Shown: positions 23,891-32,383 of the stretch, in pieces
How positions within the stretch are numbered: the first letter of the stretch is position 1
Layout: every line of letters starts with the position of its first letter
NCBI GenBank assembly: GCA_003020965.1
Contig: PXRL01000012.1
Span: forward strand, 1 to 64,000
DNA length: 64,000 bases
Origin: Halobacteriales archaeon QS_4_69_225
GTDB taxonomy: Archaea; Halobacteriota; Halobacteria; Halobacteriales; Haloarculaceae
Reading direction: 5' to 3'
Notes under the pieces: model-generated
What the model was told of the DNA's origin: nothing
Database searches by the model: none
Seen by the model: only the letters and a program-made list of their open reading frames with translations
Program-made: the position numbers and the translations under genes

Positions 23891-25315
23891 ATGATATCCA
23901 GCGAGGAGATCGCCGTCGTGGACGCCAACGCGGCGGCGCTGGGCGTGCCCCGCAAGCAGCTGATGGAGTCGTCGGGCAACGCCGTCGCCCGGGTCGTCCG
24001 GGAGGTCGCCGACGCCGATGATTCCGTGGCGCTGGTCTGCGGCCGGGGCAACAACGGCGGCGACGCCTTCGTCGCCGCGCGCTTTCTCTCGGCGTTCGAC
24101 GTGACCGCCCACCTGCTGGGCCGCGGGGCGACCATCTCGACGGACATCGCCCGCGAGAACTGGGCGGCGCTCGAGGCGGCGGACATCGACGCCCGCGAGG
24201 TCCGGGACTCCGCGTCGCTGGCGCTCGAAGACCCCGACGTCGTGGTCGACGCGATGCTGGGCACCGGCGCGACCGGCGCATTGCGGGAGCCGGAGGCGAC
24301 GGCCGCCCGCGTCATCAACGACGGCGACGCGACCGTCGTGTCCGTGGACGTGCCCTCCGGCGTCGACGCCGACACGGGCGAGGCCGCCGGCGTCGCCGTC
24401 GAGGCCGACCGCGTCGTCACGTTCCACGACGCCAAGCCGGGGCTGGCGGCGCTGGACGCGCCGGTGACGGTCGCCGACATCGGCATCCCGGCGGCCGCCG
24501 AGCGGGTCGTCGAGCGCGGCGACCTGCTGCGGCTGTCGCGGGACCCGACCGCCCACAAGGGCGACTTCGGCGAGGTGCTGGTCGTCGGCGGCGGCCCGTA
24601 CGCGGGGGCGCCGGCGCTGGCCGGGCGGGCGACGCTGCGGGCCGGCGCCGACCTCGTATCCGTCGCCTGCCCGGCGGCCGTCGCCGACACGGTCCAGGGG
24701 TACGACGAGGGGCTGATCGTCGAGGCGCTGCCCGGCGAGCGGGTCGCCCCGGACCACGTCGACGCGCTGCTGGCGGCGGCGGCCGACGCCGACGCCGTCG
24801 TCGTCGGCCCGGGGCTGGGCGACCACGACGACACCACCGCGGCCGTCCGGCGCTTTCTCTCGTCGTTCGACGGAACGGCGGTCGTCGACGCCGACGCGCT
24901 GGTCGCCGTTCCGGCCGTCGAGACGGCCGCGAGGCTGCTCTGCACGCCACACCGGGGGGAGCTGGCGGCGATGGCCGACGGCCCCGTCGACGACGTCGAG
25001 GCGCGCGTCGAGACGCTGGCCGACCGCCTCGGCGCGACGCTGCTGACGAAGGGTCCCCGGGACGTCGTCTCCGACGGCGAGACGACGCGGATCAACCGGA
25101 CCGGCACGGCCGCCATGACCGTCGGCGGCACCGGCGACGTGCTGGCGGGCGTCGCCGGCGCGCTGGCGTGCCGTCTCGACCCCCTCGAAGCCGCCGCCGT
25201 CGCCGCCCACGCGACCGGCCGAGCCGGCGAGGCCGCCGCCGACGGCCGGAACGGCGGTCTCGTCGCGACGGACCTCCTGGAAACGCTGCCGGCGGCGCTG
25301 CGGCCGCCGGCCTGA
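23891..25315 (+). CDS. nnr: Bifunctional NAD(P)H-hydrate epimerase / ADP-dependent dehydratase
   Basis: 474 aa fused repair enzyme. The N-terminal YjeF domain (1-210) epimerises damaged NAD(P)HX: GRGNNGGDAFVAARFL, DAMLGTGATG and VDVPSGVDADTGE are diagnostic. The C-terminal carbohydrate-kinase-like domain (220-470) dehydrates it using ADP: AHKGDFGEVLVVGG, VVGPGLG, LTKGPRDVVSDG and NRTGTAAMTVGGTGDVLAG. Length and motifs are complete. Cytosolic. Same strand as acyP. The 3' side runs into a hairpin array. Confidence 0.96.
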   Translation: MISSEEIAVVDANAAALGVPRKQLMESSGNAVARVVREVADADDSVALVCGRGNNGGDAFVAARFLSAFDVTAHLLGRGATISTDIARENWAALEAADIDAREVRDSASLALEDPDVVVDAMLGTGATGALREPEATAARVINDGDATVVSVDVPSGVDADTGEAAGVAVEADRVVTFHDAKPGLAALDAPVTVADIGIPAAAERVVERGDLLRLSRDPTAHKGDFGEVLVVGGGPYAGAPALAGRATLRAGADLVSVACPAAVADTVQGYDEGLIVEALPGERVAPDHVDALLAAAADADAVVVGPGLGDHDDTTAAVRRFLSSFDGTAVVDADALVAVPAVETAARLLCTPHRGELAAMADGPVDDVEARVETLADRLGATLLTKGPRDVVSDGETTRINRTGTAAMTVGGTGDVLAGVAGALACRLDPLEAAAVAAHATGRAGEAAADGRNGGLVATDLLETLPAALRPPA

Positions 25316-25406
25316 CGGTACTGTTCGTCGAGAGTGAATACGGTGCGAACGAGGTGGACGAGATCCCGGAAGCCCCTGCGCTCTCGACGGCTGCGACTCG
25401 CTGTCG

Positions 25407-25510
25407 CCCGAAAATCTTCGATTTTCGGGAGTGAGCGGATCGGAGATCCGCGATCTACGGAAGAGCTTCGCTCTTCCGGTATGACGGACGACGGCTCGCG
25501 GAGCCGTCGT
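25407..25510. repeat. Array of four triloop hairpins
   Basis: Four perfect palindromes follow each other. 25407-25429 has a 10-bp stem with arm CCCGAAAATC and loop TTC. 25435-25451 has arm GCGGATC and loop GGA. 25458-25478 has arm CGGAAGAGC and loop TTC. 25488-25510 has arm ACGACGGCTC and loop GCG. The arms differ in sequence while the loop is always three bases, so the structure rather than the sequence seems kept. Confidence 0.7.
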
Positions 25511-25609
25511 TCGAACCACGCTCCCGTGTCGTCGCTCCGTGCGTCGCTCCTCCCGCTCGCTTTTTGATGAGGCCTCCCTCCCTTCGATCGGTCGGCCTCG
25601 CGGTGCGAG

Positions 25610-25677
25610 CGGTCGGCCCCGTTCGAGGTCCCGCCCGACGCCGGCCGACCGGCCGGCCGGCTCTCGCGTGACTAAAC
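25610..25677 (-). repeat. Long inverted repeat, right arm
   Basis: Reverse complement of 23221-23279 with an extra 12 bases (a GGCCGG-type duplication) in the middle. It ends 9 bases before the pyk stop. Confidence 0.75.
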
Positions 25678-25686
25678 ACGACCACC

Positions 25687-27423
25687 TCACCGGCCGGTGA
25701 CGTCGGACCCGTAGACGACGCCGCGGTCGCCGTCGACGGTGACGACGGCCCCGTCGTCGGCGTCGAGAGCGGCGTCGCCCACCATCGGCACGCCGAGTTC
25801 GCGGGCGACGACCGCCGGCAGGGAGGTCATTCCGTCGTCGGCGGCGACGAGCGCCGCGACCGCTCCGAGGTCGCCGGTGAACTCGCCGTCGAACGGCTCC
25901 GGCAGGACGACGACGGCGCCGTCCGGGCAGTCCGCGAGGTCGCCGTCGGGCGCGCGGTGGACCGGGCCGGCGGCCCGCCCGGCGCTGACGCCGCGACCGC
26001 TCGCCAGCACTTCGGCGGCGAGGTGAACCTTCAGCGTGTTCGTGGTGTCGGCGCCCTCCAGGTCGGTCATCATCCCGACCAGAACGGCGACGGTGTCGCC
26101 GCCGTCGGCGACGCCGGCCTCGACGCTCTCGGCGGCGGCGCCCTCGATGAGGTCGGCCGCGCCGGCGTCGACGAACGGCAGGTGCCGCGGCCGGGTGCCC
26201 CAGGTGAGCGCGAGCCGGCGGCGGACGGCCGGGTCGGGTGTGACCGCCACCACCGGTACCGTCGGGCGGTACTTGGCGACCTTGCGGGCGGTGTAGCCGG
26301 ACTCGGTGACAGCGACGACGGCGCCGGCACCGAGATCGCGGGCGAGGTACCCCGCCGACCGCGCCAGCGCGTCCGTCCGGCCGTCGCCGGCGGCCGGCAT
26401 CCGCCCGTCGCGGGAGGCGGCGTACTCCTCGCTGGCCTCGACGTCGCGGACGATACGGGCCATCGTCTCGACGACCCGGACGGGGTGGTCGCCGACGGCC
26501 GTCTCCGCCGACAGCATCACCGCGTCGGTGCCGTCCAGCACCGCGTTGGCCACGTCGGAGGCCTCCGCGCGGGTCGGGCGGCGCTCGTCGACCATCGAGT
26601 CCAGCATCTCCGTGGCCGTGATGACCGGGATGCCGGCGGCCATCGCCGTCCGGATGATGCGCTTCTGGATGAGCGGCACCCGTTCGAGAGGGCACTCGAC
26701 GCCGAGGTCGCCGCGGGCGACCATCACGCCGTCGGCGGCGTCGATTATCTCCGCGAGGTTCTCGACGGCGTCGGCCCGCTCGATTTTGGCGACCACGGGC
26801 GTGTCGGCGCCGAACGACTCCAGAACCTCGGTGACGGCGTAGACGTCGTCGGCCGACCCGACGAAGCTGGCGGCCACGAAGTCGGCGCCCCGCTCGGCGG
26901 CCATCCGTAGCTCCTCGCGGTCGGCGTCGGTGACCGGCGCCAGCCCCAGGTCGACGCCGGGGACGTTGACGCCCTTGCGACCGCCGAGCGATCCACCGGA
27001 GTCGACCTCGACGACGGGGACCTCGCCGTCGATGCGCTGGACGGTACTCTCGATGCGGCCGTCGTCGAACAGCACCCTGTCGCCGGGAGCGACGGCCGAG
27101 AGCGACGTCGAGACGCCGAGCGTCCCCTCGTCGGCGATGTCGTCCTCGACGAGACGGAGCCGGCTGCCGGTTTCCAGTTCGACGGGCTCCGACAGCGGGG
27201 CGGTCCGGACCTCCGGCCCGGAGACGTCGACCATCGTCGCGACCGGCACGCCGGCCTCCTCGCCGACCGACCGCACGCGGTCGAGGAGTTCCGCCCGGTC
27301 TGCCGTCGAGCCGTGGCTGGCGTTGAGCCGCGCGACCGACATCCCGGCCGACAGCAGCCCGCGGATCGTCTCGCGGTCGTCGGAAGCCGGCCCGAGCGTA
27401 CAGACGATCTTCGCCCGGCACAT
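25687..27423 (-). CDS. pyk: Pyruvate kinase with C-terminal PEP-utiliser-like domain
   Basis: 578 aa cytosolic enzyme that makes pyruvate and ATP from phosphoenolpyruvate. The N-terminus MCRAKIVCTLGPASDD, MSVARLNASHG, the catalytic lysine region VVAKIERADAVEN, MVARGDLGVE and TEMLDSMVDERRPTRAEASD are all intact. The last 115 residues form the extra mobile domain common in haloarchaeal and Bacillus pyruvate kinases. Its DGMTSLPAVVAREL has Leu where phosphotransferring relatives have the phospho-His, so it is structural. It overlaps no gene but starts 2 bases from the aldehyde dehydrogenase remnant upstream. Confidence 0.96.
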   Translation of the reverse strand: MCRAKIVCTLGPASDDRETIRGLLSAGMSVARLNASHGSTADRAELLDRVRSVGEEAGVPVATMVDVSGPEVRTAPLSEPVELETGSRLRLVEDDIADEGTLGVSTSLSAVAPGDRVLFDDGRIESTVQRIDGEVPVVEVDSGGSLGGRKGVNVPGVDLGLAPVTDADREELRMAAERGADFVAASFVGSADDVYAVTEVLESFGADTPVVAKIERADAVENLAEIIDAADGVMVARGDLGVECPLERVPLIQKRIIRTAMAAGIPVITATEMLDSMVDERRPTRAEASDVANAVLDGTDAVMLSAETAVGDHPVRVVETMARIVRDVEASEEYAASRDGRMPAAGDGRTDALARSAGYLARDLGAGAVVAVTESGYTARKVAKYRPTVPVVAVTPDPAVRRRLALTWGTRPRHLPFVDAGAADLIEGAAAESVEAGVADGGDTVAVLVGMMTDLEGADTTNTLKVHLAAEVLASGRGVSAGRAAGPVHRAPDGDLADCPDGAVVVLPEPFDGEFTGDLGAVAALVAADDGMTSLPAVVARELGVPMVGDAALDADDGAVVTVDGDRGVVYGSDVTGR

Positions 27424-27424
27424 A

Positions 27425-27817
27425 TCAGAGTACGATGGTCTTCTCCCGTACGAAGGCGTCGATCGTGTAGCCGATCCCCTCCCGGCCGATGCCGGAGCGC
27501 TTGACGCCGCCGAAGGGGATGTCGCCGAGGCCGTGGCTCGGGGCGCCGTTGATCCGGACGGCGCCGGCCTCGATGCGGTCGGCCAGCCGCATCGCGCGGT
27601 CGTAGTCGCTCGTGAACACCGCCGCGTCGAGCCCGAGGTCGCCGCCGTTGGCCAGCGCCAGCGCCTCCGACTCGTCGACGTCCGCGGGCGTCGCCGCCGC
27701 AATCCGGGTGAACCGCTCGCCATCTGTCAGGTCCGTCACCTCGATGTGGTCGTCCGGCGTCCGCCACTCGCCGCCGATGTGCAACCCCTCGCGCCCCGAC
27801 GCGTGGTGTGTGGCCAT
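27425..27817 (-). pseudogene. Aldehyde dehydrogenase with large in-frame internal deletion
   Basis: The 130-aa frame starts MATHHASGREGLHIGGEWR, an aldehyde dehydrogenase N-terminus of about 50 residues, and then jumps directly to the C-terminal 80 (ESEALALANGGDLGLDAAVF, RMADRIEAGAVRINGAP-like, IPFGGVKRSGIGREG). The whole NAD-binding and catalytic middle, with the Glu and Cys, is missing, roughly 330-350 residues. The frame is kept. It precedes pyk, and intact relatives are probably glyceraldehyde-type dehydrogenases of sugar degradation. It cannot be catalytic. Confidence 0.8.
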
Positions 27818-27874
27818 ACCCGCCGGTAGCTCCGCCACCGTTAACAAGTTTACTCACGTTAGAATAAAATATAC

Positions 27875-28972
27875 ATGAGCGATCCGACGTTACCGGCCGG
27901 GCGGCGCGCCCGGCTGGACGCGCTGCTGGAGCGACGGTCGCTGGCGGCCGTCTGGGTCGCCCGGCCGGCCACCTTCGCGTGGTTGACCGGCGGCGACAAC
28001 GTCGTCGACCAAACGGCTGACGTCGGCGTCGCGGCGGCGGGCTACGACGGCGAGGAGCTGTGCGTCGTGACGAACGACATCGAGGCCGGGCGGCTCGCCG
28101 ACGAGCAGCTGCCGGCCGGCGTCGCCGTCGACGCCTACGAGTGGCACGCCTCGTCGCTCGCGTCGGCGGTGGCCGACCGGAGCCCGCGGCCGGCCGCCGC
28201 CGACTTCGACGTCCCCGGGCTGGCGGCGCTGGAGGCCGACGAACTCCGGGGGCCGCTGACCGACGGCGACGTCGACCGCTACCGGCGGCTCGGGGCGACC
28301 GTCGCGGAGGCCGTCGAGGACGTCTGCCGGGCGGCGGCGCCCGACGACGCCGAGCGGGCCGTCGCCGCCGACCTCCGGGGGCGGCTCACCCGCGCCGGCG
28401 TCGAGACGCCGGTGGTGCTCGTCGGCGGCGCCGACCGGGCGACGGCGTACCGCCACTACACGCCGACGACGGCCGACCTCGGCGACTACGCCCTCGTCAG
28501 CGTCACCGCCGAGCGGGACGGACTGTTCGCCTCCTGCAGCCGGACGGTAGCCTTCGACCCGCCGGCGTGGCTGTCGGCGCGCCACCGCGCGGCCTGCCGG
28601 GTGGAGGCGACGGCCCTGGCGGCGACGCGGGCCGTCGGCCGCGAGGGCGGCACCGCCGGCGACGTCTTCGAGGCGGTTCGGGAGGCGTACGACGCCGTCG
28701 GCTGGTCCGGGGAGTGGCGCAACCACCACCAGGGCGGGGCGGCCGGCTTCGCGGGCCGGGAGTGGATCGCGACGCCGGGGGCGACCGCGCCGGTCCGGCT
28801 GCCGATGGCCTACGCCTGGAACCCGACCGTCGCCGGCGCCAAGAGCGAGGGGACCGTCCTCGTAACGGCGTCGGGGTACGAGCGGCTGACGGCGGGCAGG
28901 TGGCCGACCGTCACCGCCGAGGCCGTCGGCCGCGACGAGCGGCTAAAGCGGCCCGGCCTGCTGCGGCGCTGA
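27875..28972 (+). CDS. M24 (creatinase/aminopeptidase P)-like protein, ligands apparently lost
   Basis: 365 aa with the two-domain layout of the family: an N-terminal creatinase-like domain to about 130, then a pita-bread domain. The C-terminal half shows DYALVSVTAERDGLFASCSR where active M24 enzymes have D-x-G and D-x-T metal ligands, and NHHQGGAAGFAGREW for the usual His loop. At least the first two Asp ligands seem replaced, so metal-peptidase activity is doubtful; a creatinase-like or binding role is possible. Divergent from the pyk side and convergent with a sugar kinase that starts its stop codon at the next base. Confidence 0.72.
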   Translation: MSDPTLPAGRRARLDALLERRSLAAVWVARPATFAWLTGGDNVVDQTADVGVAAAGYDGEELCVVTNDIEAGRLADEQLPAGVAVDAYEWHASSLASAVADRSPRPAAADFDVPGLAALEADELRGPLTDGDVDRYRRLGATVAEAVEDVCRAAAPDDAERAVAADLRGRLTRAGVETPVVLVGGADRATAYRHYTPTTADLGDYALVSVTAERDGLFASCSRTVAFDPPAWLSARHRAACRVEATALAATRAVGREGGTAGDVFEAVREAYDAVGWSGEWRNHHQGGAAGFAGREWIATPGATAPVRLPMAYAWNPTVAGAKSEGTVLVTASGYERLTAGRWPTVTAEAVGRDERLKRPGLLRR

Positions 28973-29920
28973 TTACTCCCGGATCGCCCGGACCCGCTCG
29001 CGGTCGACGGCCGCGCTCATCGCGCCCTCCTCGGTCGTCGCGGCCGCGGCGACGGCGTTGCCGACGGCGACGGCCTCCGACAACGGGTCGCCGTCGGCCA
29101 GCGCCCGCAGCGCGCCCGCGGTGAAGGCGTCGCCGGCGCCGGTCGTGTCGACGGCCTCGACGTCGAAGCCGTCGTGGGCGACGTCGGCGGAGCCCCACGG
29201 CGCCGCCGCCGTCGCCGTCGCGCGGGCGCCGGCCGACCCCAGCGTCAGCAGGACCGTGTGCGGGCCCATCGCGACGACGTCGTCGAGCAGCGCCGCCGGA
29301 TCGCCGTCGAGGCCGGCCGCCGCGAGGTCCGCCGGGGTCGCCTTCACCACGTCGGCCAGCCCGAAGGCCGTCTCGACGACCTCGGAGAAGCCGCCGTCCC
29401 ACAGCTCCGGCCGGGCGTTGGGGTCGAAGACCGTCGTACAGCCGTGCTCGCGGGCCCGCTCGGCGAGGTCGAAGGTCGCGGTCCGGGCGGGGTCGGTCGA
29501 CAGCGCCACCCCGCCGAAGGCCACCCACTCCAACGCCGACAGCGTCTCGTCGGGGACGGCCCCCGGCCGGAACCGGGTGTCGGCGGTCGCCTCCCGCCGG
29601 AATGAAAAGTCGCGGTCGGCCGACTCGTCGTGGGCGACGAACGCCAGCGTCGTCTTCGCGTCGTCGTCGCGGACGACGAACCGCTCGGGGAGGCCGTGGT
29701 CGGCGAGCGTCGCCGCGAGGTGGTCGCCGAAGGGGTCGGCGCCGAGCCGCGTCCACAGGTACGGCGCCGGCCCGAGGCCGGCCAGCCGGACGGCGACGTT
29801 GGCCGGCGCGCCGCCGGCCCGCCGCTCGAACCGCCGCACGTCGGCCAGCCGGCCGGACCGGTCGGGGATGAAGTCGACGAGACACTCGCCGGCGACGAGA
29901 ACGTCCGGGTCGGGGGTCAT
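28973..29920 (-). CDS. PfkB-family carbohydrate kinase, fructokinase-like
   Basis: 315 aa ribokinase-fold kinase. It has the two PfkB signatures: AGGAPANVAVRLAGLG near residue 35 and DTTGAGDAFTAGAL near 260 with the catalytic Asp. VFDPNARPELW in the middle is typical of fructokinases. It phosphorylates a sugar, probably fructose or a related ketose, in the cytosol. It follows the KDG-kinase-like gene on the same strand by 55 bases, forming a probable operon. Confidence 0.9.
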   Translation of the reverse strand: MTPDPDVLVAGECLVDFIPDRSGRLADVRRFERRAGGAPANVAVRLAGLGPAPYLWTRLGADPFGDHLAATLADHGLPERFVVRDDDAKTTLAFVAHDESADRDFSFRREATADTRFRPGAVPDETLSALEWVAFGGVALSTDPARTATFDLAERAREHGCTTVFDPNARPELWDGGFSEVVETAFGLADVVKATPADLAAAGLDGDPAALLDDVVAMGPHTVLLTLGSAGARATATAAAPWGSADVAHDGFDVEAVDTTGAGDAFTAGALRALADGDPLSEAVAVGNAVAAAATTEEGAMSAAVDRERVRAIRE

Positions 29921-29975
29921 ACCGTCGGCACGGCGCCCGGCGGCAAAAAGCTCCCCGCGACGGGCCGGCGTCCCG

Positions 29976-30923
29976 TCACCGGGACAGCTCGGCGTCGCCG
30001 TCGACGACGGCCTCGACGTCGGCCGGCGACACGAGCGGCATGTCGCCGTCGAGCGTCCGCGCGACCGCGGCGGTCGCGGCGCCGTACTCCAGGGCCGCCG
30101 CGAGGTCGTCGCCGGCCAGCCGGCGGGCGAGGAAGCCGCCGACGAGGGCGTCGCCGGAGCCGACCGGGTCGCGGGTGTCGGCCTCGAAGGCTGGCTGTTC
30201 GGCGACGGCGTCGGCCGTCACGGCGACCGCCCCCTCGGCGCCGCGCGTGACGACGACCGTCTCGTGGTCGTAATCGGCGAGCAGGCCGCGGCCGACGGCC
30301 GCGGGGCCGCCCGACCGCCCGAACACCGTCTCGGCGTCCCGCCCGGCGACGACGAGCACGTCCACGAACTCCAGCAGGTCGGTCAGCGTCCCGGCGGCCG
30401 CCTCGGCCGACCATAGCTTCGAGCGGTAGTTGACGTCGAGGACGGTCGTCGTCCCGGCCGACCGCGCGATCGTCAGCAGCTCGCGGGTGGTGTCGGCCAG
30501 CGTCGCCGACAGCGCCGGCGTGATGCCGCTGATGTGGAAGGCGTCGGCGGCGGCGACGCGGTCGGTCGCCAGCTCGTCGGGCGTCGCCGTCGTGACCGCG
30601 GCGTCGGCCCGGTCGTAGCGGACGTCGGTCCCGCGCGGCCGGCCGCCGAACTCGACGTAGTAGACGCCCTGGCGGCCGGTCTCGCCGCGGACGACCGCCG
30701 TGGTGACGCCCTGTGCGGCGACGGCCCGCTCGACGCGGTCGCCGAGCGGCGACGCCGGCAGCTTCGAGAGCCAGATCGCCTCGCGGCCCAGCCGGGCGGC
30801 GGCGACGGCGACGTTGCTCTCGGCGCCGCCGACGTGGACCGACAGCTCCTCGGCGGCCTCCAGCCGCTCGCCGGGCGGCGGGGCGTACCGCAGCATCGTC
30901 TCCCCGAAGGTGACGAGCGTCAT
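29976..30923 (-). CDS. kdgK: PfkB-family kinase, probable 2-keto-3-deoxygluconate kinase
   Basis: 315 aa. It starts MTLVTFGETMLRYAPPPGER, the usual opening of haloarchaeal KDG kinases. GGAESNVAVAAARLG is the first PfkB signature, DVNYRSKLW the middle motif, and DPVGSGDALVGGFL the second signature with catalytic Asp. It would phosphorylate KDG in the semiphosphorylative Entner-Doudoroff pathway, consistent with pyk and a sugar kinase nearby. A paralogous ribokinase specificity cannot be excluded from sequence alone. Confidence 0.87.
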   Translation of the reverse strand: MTLVTFGETMLRYAPPPGERLEAAEELSVHVGGAESNVAVAAARLGREAIWLSKLPASPLGDRVERAVAAQGVTTAVVRGETGRQGVYYVEFGGRPRGTDVRYDRADAAVTTATPDELATDRVAAADAFHISGITPALSATLADTTRELLTIARSAGTTTVLDVNYRSKLWSAEAAAGTLTDLLEFVDVLVVAGRDAETVFGRSGGPAAVGRGLLADYDHETVVVTRGAEGAVAVTADAVAEQPAFEADTRDPVGSGDALVGGFLARRLAGDDLAAALEYGAATAAVARTLDGDMPLVSPADVEAVVDGDAELSR

Positions 30924-30947
30924 GCCCCGACCACGACGCCGCCGGAT

Positions 30948-31193
30948 TTACGCGCTTCGGCCCGACGGCGTCCGCGTCGTCAGCTCCAGGGCGTGGATGT
31001 CGGTCGTCATCGCCTCGCCGAGGGCGTCGTACACCGCCTCGTGCTGGTCGACCAGCGACTCCCCCTCGAAGGCCGGCGAGACGACCGTCGCCTCGAGGTG
31101 GTCGTCCTCGTGGGCGCCGCGGGCCGGCTCGACGGTCGCCTCGCACTCTTCGAGCGCCGATTCGATGCGAGCCTCGACTTCCTCTGGTGTCAT
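30948..31193 (-). CDS. BolA family protein
   Basis: 81 aa, matching the BolA fold: MTPEEVEARIESALEECEAT, the variable loop, then VVSPAFEGESLVDQHEAVYD with the conserved V-S-x-x-F-x-G-x-x-x-x-x-x-H pattern including the invariant His. BolA proteins work with monothiol glutaredoxins in iron-sulfur cluster handling or regulation. No glutaredoxin lies beside it. It is 24 bases upstream of the kinase operon and may share its transcript. Confidence 0.9.
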   Translation of the reverse strand: MTPEEVEARIESALEECEATVEPARGAHEDDHLEATVVSPAFEGESLVDQHEAVYDALGEAMTTDIHALELTTRTPSGRSA

Positions 31194-31537
31194 GTCCGAG
31201 GATGGGGCCGGCGCCGATAAAAGACCGCCGGCCGTACCGTCCCGTCGCGGTGGCCGGCAAACGAACCCGGCGTTTCGGCGGCCGGTGCAGCCACAGAAGA
31301 CTTATTCAGGGAGGGATCTCCCGAACGATTATGCAACTGTGTTCGCGTCGCGCCCCCTCCGCGCCGCCGCCGTCGTGGCCTGCGGGGCAGCAGCCGAATG
31401 CGTCGGCGAGAGGCCGGAAACGCTCGACGAAAACTATGCGGAGGGGCTGGCCGAGGGGTCGGCATCGGCCGGCGGAACCGGTCGCCCCGCCGGGAAAATC
31501 CAAAACCTTCATTTGACGGTCAGATGACCGTCCTGTT

Positions 31538-31798
31538 ATGGAACGACGCGAGTTTCTCGCGACGACGGGTGCGGCGGCCGCGGTCGGGCTCGCTGGCTGC
31601 AGCCAGCCGGAGCCGACTGTCGAGAACGTCACCGCCGAGGGACAGCTGGTCGGGCCGACGGAGATAACCGTCGAGGTGCAGAACAGTGGTTCCGCCGGCG
31701 AGGCGGAGATCGTCATCAAGACCTACGACGAACAGGACACGGTGCTCGACGAGCTGATACTGTCGGTCATGGGCCTCCGAAGCGACGGTCCATACTGA
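31538..31798 (+). CDS. Truncated Tat-type lipoprotein, 86 aa
   Basis: MERREFLATTGAAAAVGLAG, then Cys, is a clear twin-Arg-like signal (RRE-FL) with a lipobox, so the product is exported and lipid-anchored. The mature domain begins like a small beta-sandwich (EITVEVQNSGSAGEAEIVIK) but stops after LRSDGPY, where relatives usually continue with one or two more strands. It may be shortened by mutation. Function unknown. Confidence 0.65.
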   Translation: MERREFLATTGAAAAVGLAGCSQPEPTVENVTAEGQLVGPTEITVEVQNSGSAGEAEIVIKTYDEQDTVLDELILSVMGLRSDGPY

Positions 31799-31870
31799 CT
31801 CTGTAAATCGTTCCGGGGACGAACTATTTCCTCGGAAAATTATTTGCCGCCTCGCCGTGTGTTGTCGGAC

Positions 31871-32383
31871 ATGACCGAGACGTGGGACGATGTCAACGAA
31901 CAGGTCAAATCGGACTGGAAAGACGACACCACGCCGTTCGAGCGAGTATACGAAATCGTTGAACAGACCCACCAGGGGGAGTCGGCAGCCGAGATCGCTG
32001 ACCGGGCCTTCGTGAGCGAGCCGACGGCCCGTCGCCACTGCAAGACGCTCGTGAACACGGGGTTCGCCGAGACGGACCACGACGGCCGGACGACGCTGTA
32101 CCGGCGCAACGGCGACCGGATTCTGATGGCCCGAATCCGCGAACTCCGCGACGAGACGGACCGAACGGAGTTACTCGAAGGGATCAGAGAGATGAAAGCC
32201 GAGATTCGTCGCTACGAGGACCGCTACGACGTAGTGTCGCCCGAAGAGCTCGCCCAGCAGCTCGATGCCGACGACACCGAGGGGTGGGACGACCTCACCG
32301 CGTGGAAAACCACCCGACAGAACCTCGCGGTCGCGCAGGCAGCGCTCGCCTACGACGAAGCGAGTCACCGACTCGCCGTATGA
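31871..32383 (+). CDS. HTH-domain regulator, DUF7342 type
   Basis: 170 aa from ATG 31871 (MTETWDDVNEQVKSDWKDD). An N-terminal winged helix has GESAAEIADRAFVSEPTARRH, CKTLVNTGFAETDHDGRTTL and YRRN, followed by a helical region (RYEDRYDVVSPEELAQQL). A TATA-like AATTATTT at 31838-31845 lies 26 nt upstream, so a short or no leader. The ATGA overlap couples it to the next gene, which is cut by a transposon. Probably a transcription regulator or antitoxin-like partner; unproven. Confidence 0.85.
   Translation: MTETWDDVNEQVKSDWKDDTTPFERVYEIVEQTHQGESAAEIADRAFVSEPTARRHCKTLVNTGFAETDHDGRTTLYRRNGDRILMARIRELRDETDRTELLEGIREMKAEIRRYEDRYDVVSPEELAQQLDADDTEGWDDLTAWKTTRQNLAVAQAALAYDEASHRLAV

Larger units (their letters stand above)
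25316..25686. other. Intergenic region: hairpin array and inverted-repeat arm
   Basis: 371 bases between convergent nnr and pyk. It contains four perfect triloop hairpins in a row (25407-25510) and the right arm of the long inverted repeat (25610-25677). No coding frame is convincing. It may terminate both transcripts. Confidence 0.55.

Noticed and set aside
23543-27421. A 1292-codon minus-strand open frame over nnr and pyk
   Set aside because: It is the arginine-rich antisense shadow of high-GC genes. Pyruvate kinase and Nnr have full motif sets in their own frames.
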